A DNA stretch of 29,874 bases from an uncultured Clostridia bacterium (GTDB taxonomy: Bacteria > Bacillota > Clostridia > TANB77 > CAG-508), in assembly GCA_948739805.1 (NCBI GenBank), contig CAPYID010000025.1:1-29874 (forward strand), given 5' to 3'. The notes under the pieces were generated by a model. That model saw only the letters and a list, made by a program, of their open reading frames with translations, was not told the DNA's origin and searched no databases. Below are positions 17,554 to 24,566 of this stretch, piece after piece. Made by a program: the position numbers and the translations under genes. The stretch's first letter is position 1; every line of letters starts with the position of its first letter.

Positions 17554-18471
17554 TTATATTAATTTTGGTTTGAATTTTTTTATTATTGTGTCTGCGTCTT
17601 GCCAGTCTTCTTTTACTTTTACCCATGTTTTTAGGTTTATTTTCATTCCAAACATGTTTTCAAGGTCTTGTCTTGCATATGTCCCTATCTTTTTTAACAT
17701 CTGTCCATCTTTCCCTATTATTATCCCCTTATGTGAGTTTCTTAAACAATATATTGTTGCTTCTATGTTATAGAATGGCTTATTGTCTGTTTTGGATTTT
17801 GATGTCTTCATTTTTTCAACTTCTACATATATCCCATGTGGTATTTCGTCATTTAATAGTTTTAAGGCTTTTTCTCTTATAGTTTCTTCTACTAGTTGTC
17901 TCATTGTTTGGTCTGTATATTCTTCTGTGTCATAGAATGCTGGTCCTATTTTTAGATTTTTTTCTATTTCTTGTAATACTTTTTCTGTTTGCTCTTTCTT
18001 TATTGCTGATATTGGTAATACTCCTACAAATTCGTATTCTTCTGAGTATAGTTTTATTAGTGATAATAGTTCTTCCTTTTTTACTAGATCTATTTTGTTT
18101 ATTATTAATATCGTTTTTTTGTTTGATTGTTTTATTTTTTCTAGTATTGTCCTGTCTCCTGGTCCTATTTCTTTGCTTGTTGCTTCTATTATGAATAGGA
18201 TTATATCAACTTCTTGTGCCATTTCAAATGCGGTATCATTCATAGTCTCCCCTAACTTTGTTTTGGGTTTGTGTATTCCTGGAGTGTCTATTATTATTGT
18301 TTGTGAGTTTGGTCTATTTATTATTGCTTTTATTGCTGTTCTAGTTGTTTGTGGCTTGTTTGTCATTATTGCTATTTTTTCTCCTACTAGTGAGTTGATT
18401 AGTGTTGATTTTCCTACATTTGTTCTTCCTATTATTGATACAAATCCTGATTTGAATTCCTGCTTGCCCAT
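17554..18471 (-). CDS. era: GTPase Era
   Basis: A 305-aa essential GTPase that binds the 3' end of 16S rRNA and helps assemble the 30S subunit. G1 is GRTNVGKST (Thr where most Era proteins have Pro or Ala), G2 is PQTTRTA, G3 is DTPG, G4 is NKID and G5 is ISAIK. A C-terminal KH domain contains GIIIGKDGQMLKKIG for RNA binding. The length is typical. AAAGGA lies upstream of the start. It is the first gene of the era-yqzL-recO group on the minus strand, and the 75-bp gap to yqzL shows no terminator. No in-frame CGG occurs. Confidence 0.96.
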   Translation of the reverse strand: MGKQEFKSGFVSIIGRTNVGKSTLINSLVGEKIAIMTNKPQTTRTAIKAIINRPNSQTIIIDTPGIHKPKTKLGETMNDTAFEMAQEVDIILFIIEATSKEIGPGDRTILEKIKQSNKKTILIINKIDLVKKEELLSLIKLYSEEYEFVGVLPISAIKKEQTEKVLQEIEKNLKIGPAFYDTEEYTDQTMRQLVEETIREKALKLLNDEIPHGIYVEVEKMKTSKSKTDNKPFYNIEATIYCLRNSHKGIIIGKDGQMLKKIGTYARQDLENMFGMKINLKTWVKVKEDWQDADTIIKKFKPKLI

Positions 18472-18578
18472 AATTTATATTTTTCCTTTCTTTAATTCAT
18501 AATGTGGCACTACTTTCTTTTATTATCCCCAGATTTTTAGTGATAGCATCTGAAAATTTAAAAACAAAAAACTTATTT

Positions 18579-18623
18579 TAGTACAGAAAGTTATCCCTAT
18601 GGGATAACTTTCTCGCTATATAA
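18579..18623 (-). repeat. 45-bp hairpin repeat, copy A (possible rubrerythrin terminator)
   Basis: TAGTAC, a 13-bp stem with a 3-base loop (GAAAGTTATCCC paired to its complement), then CTATATAA. It aligns without gaps to 20775-20819 at 36 of 45 positions. On the minus strand a T-rich stretch follows within 15 bases, and it lies just beyond the rubrerythrin stop, so termination is likely. Confidence 0.8.
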
Positions 18624-18653
18624 TCAAATTATTATTAAATGGATTCTCTTCTT

Positions 18654-19193
18654 TTAATAATTTTCTGCTTTTATTTCAAAAAATGCTTGTGGATGTGCAC
18701 ATACTGGACAAACTGCTGGGGCTTCTTTTCCTATACATATATGTCCACAGTTTCTACATTTCCAAATTTTGTCTCCATCTCTTGAGAATACTAATCCATT
18801 TTCAATATTGTCTAATAATTTTAGATATCTTTCTTCATGTTCCTTTTCTATCTTTCCTACTGCTTCAAATAGATATGCTATTTTGTCAAATCCTTCTTCC
18901 TTTGCTGTTTTTGCAAATTCTGCATACATGTCTGTCCATTCATAGTTTTCTCCTTCTGCAGCTACTTTTAGGTTTTCCTTAGTTGTTGGTATTTCTCCAC
19001 CATTTAATAGTTTAAACCAAAGTTTTGCATGTTCTTTTTCATTTTCTGCAGTCTCTAAGAATATTGCTGCTATTTGCTCATATCCTTCCTTTTTTGCTTT
19101 ACTTGCAAAATATGTGTATTTTGTTCTTGCTTGTGATTCTCCTGCAAAGGCTGCTAATAGATTCATTTCTGTTTTTGAACCTTTTAATTCCAT
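18654..19193 (-). CDS. Rubrerythrin
   Basis: A 179-aa cytosolic non-heme iron protein that reduces hydrogen peroxide in anaerobes. The N-terminal ferritin-like four-helix bundle carries the diiron ligand motifs ESQART, ETAENEKEHAK and EKEHEERY. The C-terminal rubredoxin-like domain has CRNCG and CPVCAHP, the two CxxC pairs for a mononuclear iron site. Domain order and length are those of classical rubrerythrin. GGAGGT precedes the ATG. It appears to be transcribed alone, ending in the hairpin at 18579-18623. It is consistent with an obligate anaerobe exposed to occasional oxygen. Confidence 0.95.
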   Translation of the reverse strand: MELKGSKTEMNLLAAFAGESQARTKYTYFASKAKKEGYEQIAAIFLETAENEKEHAKLWFKLLNGGEIPTTKENLKVAAEGENYEWTDMYAEFAKTAKEEGFDKIAYLFEAVGKIEKEHEERYLKLLDNIENGLVFSRDGDKIWKCRNCGHICIGKEAPAVCPVCAHPQAFFEIKAENY

Positions 19194-19320
19194 CTTTTTA
19201 CCTCCATGTTAATTTTTTTATTATTATATCATTTTTTTCTATAATTGCAATAGCTTGACCTATTTATTTTTTCACATTTTTTGACTTTTTTCATATTATA
19301 TATTGTAAGGAGGAATATTT

Positions 19321-19740
19321 ATGTGTAAAGAAAAAAGCAATGTTTGTTCATGCAAATTATTTAATGTTCTATCAAGCTTACTAGTAGCAGTTGGTGTAGC
19401 CGCTGTTTTTTATATTGGTATTGTAACTACTGTTTCTGTATTGATTTATATTACTTTAATATTAGGAATTCTTGGATTGATTGGTTCACTTGCTATAATT
19501 TTTGGTACTCCTAGATATGTTTGTGATTGCATTAATGTGACTACTCTTGTTCCAAGTTCTATTGGCGCTATTATTACTAGTGCTTTTGCTTTGGCTGTTA
19601 CTGGTCTTGTAGCTTTTACTATTCCAGTTGCAATTCTTATTGGTGTTGTGGCTTTCTTCTTAGTGTCACTTGTTATTAGTATTATAGAATTATTAATTTG
19701 TATTTTTTGTGACAAAAAAAGTTGTTGTTATGAGGATTAA
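19321..19740 (+). CDS. Small four-helix membrane protein with Cys-rich ends
   Basis: A 139-aa very hydrophobic protein. A short cysteine-containing N-terminus (CKEKSNVCSCKL) is followed by about four membrane helices (near residues 16-35, 40-62, 78-100 and 102-125), a loop with CDC between helices two and three, and a C-terminal CDKKSCC. I do not recognise a family assignable by sequence alone. AAGGAGG is eight bases before ATG. The paired cysteines at both ends could bind metal or form disulfides; this is only inference. It is monocistronic, with a weak hairpin (AAGGGTA / TACCCTT) after the stop. Confidence 0.75.
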   Translation: MCKEKSNVCSCKLFNVLSSLLVAVGVAAVFYIGIVTTVSVLIYITLILGILGLIGSLAIIFGTPRYVCDCINVTTLVPSSIGAIITSAFALAVTGLVAFTIPVAILIGVVAFFLVSLVISIIELLICIFCDKKSCCYED

Positions 19741-19843
19741 TTTTTTATTAAGGGTATGATGAATAATTGTACCCTTTCGTTTCTACTAACGCCTTTTTGT
19801 TTTTTACATATTTATAATATGGAGATAACAAATATAAAGAATT

Positions 19844-19930
19844 AAAGGTTTTTCTTTGGATCATTTTCGCCTAATTAGCATTTGGGGACTTTAGATGGAA
19901 AAACCGTGAGGGCTAACGATTATAACCTTT
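19844..19930 (+). promoter_or_regulatory. Structured leader with two mutually exclusive pairings
   Basis: AAAGGTT (19844-19850) can pair with AACCTTT (19924-19930), enclosing TTAGC (19875-19879) / GCTAA (19912-19916). Alternatively GGTTTTTC (19847-19854) pairs perfectly with GAAAAACC (19898-19905), which uses the same bases as the first stem. It lies 50 bases upstream of the M14 peptidase gene. I do not match it to any riboswitch class I know. Confidence 0.4.
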
Positions 19931-19981
19931 ATATAATTTCTTCTTTAAAAATTATACTTTGAGAAAGGAAATATATTAATT

Positions 19982-20695
19982 ATGGAAATTTTAAGATTAG
20001 GTTCTACTGAACCTATGGTTGAGTTGTTACAAAGTACTTTAAATAAATTAGGTTTATATGTTGGTGGAATTGATGGCATTTTTGGAAGAAATACAGAAAA
20101 TGCTGTTAAGATATTTCAAAGAAATTTTGGATTAAAAGTTGATGGAATTGTAGGAGCTAGTACTTGGAATGCTTTATATCCATATATTTACGGATATAGT
20201 AGTTATACTATTAGAAGTGGTGATACTCTATATTCAATAGCACAAAGATTTTCTACTACTGTGAATAGAATTTTATATGCTAACCCTAATATTAATCCAG
20301 ATAATTTATATATCGGTCAAACTATAATAATTCCTTTTGGCTCTATTGTTCCTACAAATATTAGCTATACTTATGATATATTACAGATGAACATTTCTGC
20401 TCTTAGTAAGGTTTATCCATTTTTGCAAATAGGTTCAATAGGTAACAGCGTTATGGGTAAGCAACTCCCTTATATTAGAATTGGTAAGGGCTCTAAAGAA
20501 GTATTTTATAACGCATCATTCCACGCTAATGAATGGATTACTTCTCCTCTTCTTATGAAGTTTACTGAAAATTTTCTTAGATCTTATGTGGATAATGGCT
20601 ATATTTATGGTTATAGTACAAATTATATTTTTAATAATTTCTCTATTTATATTGTACCAATGGTAAATCCAGATGGTTCACGTCAAAGTAGATAG
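19982..20695 (+). pseudogene. PG-binding/LysM/M14 carboxypeptidase, 5' part, interrupted by insertion
   Basis: The reading frame gives a PG_binding_1 domain (residues ~5-60, LRLGSTEPMVELLQ..LG), a LysM domain (~75-120, YTIRSGDTLYSIAQRF) and the start of a zinc carboxypeptidase M14 domain (from ~130) with the HxxE zinc motif in FHANEW. This is the architecture of the gamma-D-glutamyl-diamino-acid peptidases that cut peptidoglycan stems, often in spore formers. The protein breaks after MVNPDG at about codon 232, and the homologous continuation (KPDGVDLVTGGID...) resumes at 24349. Element 1 is inserted at CCAGATGGT. A second element splits the gene again after ISG. The substrate-binding and C-terminal parts are absent here, so the gene is inactivated unless both elements excise. 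Confidence 0.9.
20669..20677 (+). other. Left attachment site of element 1
   Basis: CCAGATGGT, the last bases that match the interrupted peptidase gene on the left. The same nine bases recur at 24355-24363, where the gene resumes. Serine integrases recombine at a two-base core inside such a shared stretch, giving an element of about 3.69 kb. Confidence 0.8.
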
Positions 20696-20719
20696 TCATT
20701 ATTCAAAAAACGAATTCTA

Positions 20720-20755
20720 AGAATTTTTAAGCGGTGGAAACCGCAAAAAAATTCT
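20720..20755. terminator. Terminator hairpin near the left end of element 1
   Basis: AGAATTTTTaaGCGGT / ACCGCaaAAAAATTCT form a 14-of-16 paired stem. In the minus direction GTTTTTTG follows within 15 bases, suiting it as the end of the recombinase transcript. Confidence 0.65.
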
Positions 20756-20774
20756 AATAATCCGCATAATTCTC

Positions 20775-20819
20775 TAGTACGGAAAGTTATGCCACTGGCA
20801 TATCTTTCCTACTATATAA
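20775..20819 (-). repeat. 45-bp hairpin repeat, copy B (holds the recombinase stop)
   Basis: Same layout as copy A at 18579-18623: TAGTAC, a 13-bp stem with one mismatch, then CTATATAA. It encodes the last residues (RKDMPVA) and stop codon of recombinase 1. Two base pairs of the stem differ from copy A by paired changes (A:T to G:C and C:G to G:C). Confidence 0.8.
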
Positions 20820-22371
20820 AAAATAATTTAACTTTTTAAAGTTAAATATTATATCAATTTGCTTATCTTGATGTATCAGTATTTTGTTAATAATTACTCT
20901 CATAAGTTCTGGAGTTGGCTTTTTTAATTTTAAAAATTCTTTTACTACCTTCTCTATATTTTGAGTATTATCTTGTTTACAATTTAATTCTTCCTCTTTT
21001 AATTCCATATATGTTTCTTTTTTTTCTTTTATTTCTTCATTAAATTTTTTACATACCCTATCATACATTTCCTTACTAATTTCATTATTCAATTTGTCTA
21101 TATACATTTTATCAATATTGTTATTTATTATATCTATCTCTTTTTCTAGCTTTTTTAGCATTTTTGTATAATCGTATGTTGTCTTACTGTCTTTAATGTT
21201 TAGTTCTATTTTTTTATTGTCTATATCTAAGAATAAATTTTTTATAATTTTCAATACCTCTTCTTCTAATCTTTCATAACTAAATCCATGTGAAGTACAG
21301 ACTTTAGTTTTTGGATTGCTACGATAATTATTGCATGTCATATAGCTATGTCCGTTTTTTCCGTCTTGTTACGACTCTTACACCTATTCTATGGCTACAT
21401 TCATAACAGAATAGTAAACCATCTAGCAAAAAGTTATTTTTCTTTTCATTTCTACCATAATCTTGAACCACTAACATTTTTTGAACTGTATCAAAACTTT
21501 TTTTATCAATTATTGGTGTATGTGTGTTTTCTACAACATACCATTGTTCTTTTGGATTAGCTTTTATTTTCCTATTTTTATAACTTATTCTACTTCTTTT
21601 ATTTTGAATTGTAACTCCTGTATATGTTTCTCGTCTTAATATTGTTTTTATTGTTCTATTCGTCCAAAAAGTTGCTTTATTATATCTAATTTGTTTAGTC
21701 GTTGGAATTTTATTATCAATAAGATAATTTTTTATAGCACATAATCCTTTTCCAGCTATTGCCATATCAAAAATAGTTCTTACAATTTTGGCTTCTTCCT
21801 CACAAATTATTAAATGGTTCTTATCATTTGGGTCTTGCATATATCCTAATGGTGTTGTTCCACCTACCCATTTTCCTTGTTGTTGCATAGTATGTAATGC
21901 CGTTCTAATTTTCTTAGATAAATCTTTAGAATACATATCATTTAATATTGATTTAAAAGGTGCAAAATCATTATTTCCATTATTAGAAGCAAATGTATCT
22001 ATACCATCAGTTACAGAAACATATCTAACATTATTTTCTGGAAACCATTTTTCTATGTACTCTCCTGTTTCTATGTAATCACGACCTAGACGAGATAAGT
22101 CTTTAGTTATTACCATATTTGCTTTTCCTAATTGTATATCTTTAATCATTCTTTGAAAAGCTGGTCTATTAAAGTTAGTTCCTGTATAACCTGGGTCTAT
22201 GTAAATATCTATAAGTTTATATTCGTCTCCCAAACTCTGTACATATTCAGTTAGCATTGCCTTTTGGTTTGTAATACTTTCGCTTTCATCTTCCCCCCTA
22301 TCTGCATCTTCTTTAGATAATCTTATATAAATTGCTACTTTATAAATTATTCTTTCTATTTCTTCAGGCAT
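20787..22371 (-). CDS. Large serine recombinase 1, requiring a +1 shift at CGG
   Basis: TnpX-like integrase/excisionase of element 1. The N-terminal resolvase domain has AIYIRLSKED, the nucleophile region in ESESITNQ, GYTGTNFNRPAFQRM and ITKDLSRLGRDY. The recombinase and zinc beta-ribbon domains follow (DGLLFCYECSHR). The frame then reaches CGG at 21361-21363, and a stop follows five codons on. Skipping the C gives GKNGHSYMTCNNY and runs to the natural C-terminus, including the second half of the zinc ribbon and a coiled-coil segment (total ~527 aa). A second CGG at 21352-21354 is in the zero frame but out of frame after the shift. The start is at MPEEIE, with GGAAGGAGG just upstream and an 8-base overlap with a small upstream gene. 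It lies near the left end of its element. Confidence 0.85.
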
Positions 22372-22504
22372 TTTTCCTCCTTCCATGCTGAAAAAACGAG
22401 ATTGTTTTTTCATTTAATAGGCTAATTAAAAATCTCGATAATATTTCTTCTATTTCTTCTCCATCTTCATTAAAGAAAACATTAATTTTGAATTCTTTCC
22501 CCAC
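22364..22504 (-). CDS. Small protein encoded before recombinase 1, 46 aa
   Basis: GTG-started frame (VGKEFKINVFFNEDGEEIEEIL) with AGGAGG five bases upstream. Its stop overlaps the recombinase start by eight bases, so translation is probably coupled. The beginning GKE.KI...F and the position are shared with the small gene before recombinase 2. Function unknown; a recombination directionality role is possible but not shown. Confidence 0.65.
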   Translation of the reverse strand: MGKEFKINVFFNEDGEEIEEILSRFLISLLNEKTISFFQHGRRKNA

Positions 22505-22656
22505 ATCTTCCTCCTATGTATTAAAAATATATTTATAAAATTTTAAAAAATGACTTTTATTTCATCTATCAAAATTATCAAATTATTTCTCTACTAGATA
22601 AATGTCATATACTCATGAAAAAAACGCAATTTTTAGGTAATTTAGCTTAAAATACT

Positions 22657-22684
22657 TTGCTTTTTTTTACTTATATGATACAAT
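22657..22684 (+). promoter_or_regulatory. Promoter for element 1 cargo genes
   Basis: TTGCTT at 22657-22662 and TACAAT at 22679-22684 with 16-base spacing, about 100 bases upstream of the plus-strand cargo operon and divergent from the recombinase unit. Confidence 0.6.
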
Positions 22685-22782
22685 ACTTACATAAATTTTT
22701 AATTCATATATTTATTTCTATGTATATTTCTATACATAAAAATCCAAAATGTAAAAAATTATAATAAGAGGAGGAATTGTAG

Positions 22783-23061
22783 GTGGAACTAAATGTAAAT
22801 CATGATATTAAAGCCAACAAGGTTTCTAATAATGATGTAAGAAAATTTACAGAAGAGTTATCTAAAAGTCTAGAAATAGATAATTTATTGATTTATAATT
22901 TGCCAATAGACAATGGAAAATTCACAGATGAAAATTTAGTAAAATTAGAGGAAAAATATAAGGAGATAATTGATAAAGAAAAACCTCAAAATGTATATTA
23001 TCAAATGAAGGAATATGAAACGAACTTGCTAAATGAGCAACAGAAATATCTAAAAAAATGA
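22783..23061 (+). CDS. Hypothetical element protein, 92 aa
   Basis: Not recognised. It begins with GTG, with AGAGGAGG eight bases upstream. It is soluble, highly charged and mostly helical (NDVRKFTEELSKSLEID, KFTDENLVKLEEKYKEIIDKEK), possibly a coiled-coil or DNA- or protein-binding accessory factor. The stop overlaps the next gene's start as ATGA (23058-23061), so the two are translationally coupled and probably act together. It is on the plus strand, opposite the recombinase, under its own promoter. Confidence 0.65.
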   Translation: MELNVNHDIKANKVSNNDVRKFTEELSKSLEIDNLLIYNLPIDNGKFTDENLVKLEEKYKEIIDKEKPQNVYYQMKEYETNLLNEQQKYLKK

Positions 23062-23454
23062 GAAAAAACGGTGAATTATATTATGTTAAAACTGTAGAAC
23101 GGAGACTGCAAATCTTGGAAAACAGAACTTATACATAATGGAAAAAGTTTTCAAGAAATAGATATGCCACATGATGTTTATCATATGATAGGTCAAGGAT
23201 CAATTCTTAAATATGAAAAGGGAAAATATTGCATTTTAGATGGTGAAACTATTTTTGATTTACACAAAGATCTTGAGATAGATTCACAGTATTGTAAAAG
23301 TCAAAATATGTACTATACACCTAAAGGGAAATTAACTAGTAAACAATTAGAAAATTTAAAACAAATGCAAGAAACAAAAGAAAAAAACATCTTTGAAAAG
23401 ATATACGATAAATTACAAGAACTAAAAGAAAAATTTCTAACATTATTCAAATAA
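23058..23454 (+). CDS. Hypothetical element protein, 131 aa, requiring a +1 shift at CGG
   Basis: Starts at the ATGA overlap with the previous gene. Fourteen codons (MRKNGELYYVKTVE) lead to CGG at 23100-23102. In the zero frame a stop follows 11 codons later. Dropping the C gives GGA GAC TGC and an uninterrupted 117-residue continuation (GDCKSWKTELIHNGKSFQEI...DGETIFDLHKDLEI) ending in a Lys/Glu-rich helical tail. The downstream part alone has no RBS in front of its first Met, whereas the ATGA-coupled start is well placed, so the joined 131-aa reading is the natural gene. Family unknown; the sequence suggests a small beta-rich domain plus a helix. Confidence 0.7.
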
Positions 23455-23567
23455 AAAGGGAATTTTTAATTGTAACACAAATAGTATTACATGATTTTTC
23501 TTAAATTTATTTTGAAATATAGATAAAATTAATAAAATGTTATATAATAGAAAGAGAGGTTAGTTTA

Positions 23568-24010
23568 ATGTTAAAATTATATTTAGATAATTGTTGCTAT
23601 AATAGACCATTTGATGATTTGACAAATCAAAAAATTATATCGAGTCACAAGCAATAATTGTAATTTTGGATTTATATAAAAAGGATAAATTAGATATATA
23701 TAAAAGTAAAATTTTAGATTATGAAATAAGTCAAATGAAGAATATTATAAAGAAAAATAAAATAATAGATGTTTATAATTCTTTAAAGTCAAACTATATA
23801 GATACAACAAATGAAATAATAAATAAAGCAGAAGAACTAAAAAAGTACAATATAAAGGAAAAAGATGCTTTACATATAGCATATGCAGAGTGTGGAAATT
23901 TAGATTATTTTATAACAGTTGATCGAATATTGATAAACGCTAGCTCTAAAGTAAAAGATTTAAAAATAAAAGTTATAAATCCGATAGAGTTTATTATGGA
24001 GGTGATGTGA
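23568..24010 (+). pseudogene. PIN-domain toxin gene with one-base loss
   Basis: The first 30 codons begin MLKLYLDNCCYNRPFDD, a typical PIN nuclease start with the first acidic residue in LYLDNCC. They end at an early stop. The remainder, in another frame, continues YIESQAIIVILDLYKK to the conserved KEKDALHIAYAE and DYFITVDRIL motifs carrying the other acidic active-site residues. Restoring one T or A in the AT-rich run near 23630 joins them into a ~148-aa protein. Unlike the CGG cases this needs a base added, not removed, so I treat it as mutation or slippage. AGAGAGG precedes the ATG. The 66-aa partner gene starts on the base after its stop codon. Confidence 0.75.
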
Positions 24011-24211
24011 ATGGGAACAAATTTAAGAGAGTTAGAGAAAATTAAAGATAAAGGGTTTGCTGTATTAAAAGAAAACTTAAGCCCAGCAGAATTAGTACAG
24101 TTCTTACAAATGTTAGGTGTAGGAACTGGAGATTATACTAAAGAGAAATATGAAAATGATGAAGATATTACTATAGAAGACTTTAAAAAGTTTTTAGCAA
24201 AAAATAACTAA
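24011..24211 (+). CDS. Small partner protein of the PIN toxin, 66 aa
   Basis: Begins MGTNLRELEKIKDKGFAVLK and continues LSPAELVQFLQMLGVGTGDYTKEKYE. The L.P.E...FL......DYTKE pattern resembles small proteins found next to PIN-domain genes, the likely antitoxins. GGAGGTG sits just upstream, inside the end of the toxin gene, and the ATG follows the toxin stop directly, so the two are coupled. The order toxin-antitoxin is the reverse of the usual VapBC arrangement. A terminator follows. Confidence 0.6.
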   Translation: MGTNLRELEKIKDKGFAVLKENLSPAELVQFLQMLGVGTGDYTKEKYENDEDITIEDFKKFLAKNN

Positions 24212-24215
24212 TTTT

Positions 24216-24248
24216 AAAAGCTATTCTCAAAGGTAGAATAGTTTTTTT
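24216..24248 (+). terminator. Terminator of element 1 cargo operon
   Basis: A CTATTCT / AGAATAG stem flanked by AAAAG and followed by a T7 run, five bases after the stop of the 66-aa gene. Confidence 0.85.
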
Positions 24249-24348
24249 ATATGTGTTGAAAAATCTTTAATACCTTTTTTGCACATTGGGAGATAATTTT
24301 TAGATGAATTCAAATTATTTTTAGCATATTTTTTGTGACCTACTTTGT

Positions 24349-24525
24349 ATTAAACCAGATGGTGTTGATTTAGTAACAGGTGGAATTGATAAAAATTCCC
24401 CATATTACACTCGTGCAAAAAATATTGCTAATAGTTTTCCTGGAATTCCTTTTCCTTCTGGTTGGAAGGCTAATATCTCTGGTGAAAGTTTGATTAACTT
24501 CCACCTTTTTGTTTTCAAAAAATAA
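24349..24525 (+). pseudogene. M14 peptidase gene, second fragment
   Basis: In-frame continuation of the peptidase broken at 20677: KPDGVDLVTGGIDKNSPYYT, then ANSFPGIPFPSGWKANISG. After ISG (24483) homology to M14 peptidases stops, where VDLN-type sequence would be expected, and a short non-homologous tail (ESLINFHLFVFKK) leads to a stop. This marks the left edge of a second insertion. The third fragment is not in the window. Confidence 0.85.
24355..24363 (+). other. Right attachment site of element 1
   Basis: Second copy of CCAGATGGT, after which the peptidase coding sequence resumes. With 20669-20677 it brackets element 1. Confidence 0.8.
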
Positions 24526-24566
24526 TGTAGTTATATTCTACATTTCTATTGTCTTTAATATCATAG

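Noticed and set aside
21352..21363. A-rich heptamer AAAAAAC as a classical -1 slippery site in recombinase 1
   Set aside because: The frame needed downstream is +1, not -1, and the zero-frame phase of the heptamer (AAA AAA C) is wrong for A AAA AAC slippage.
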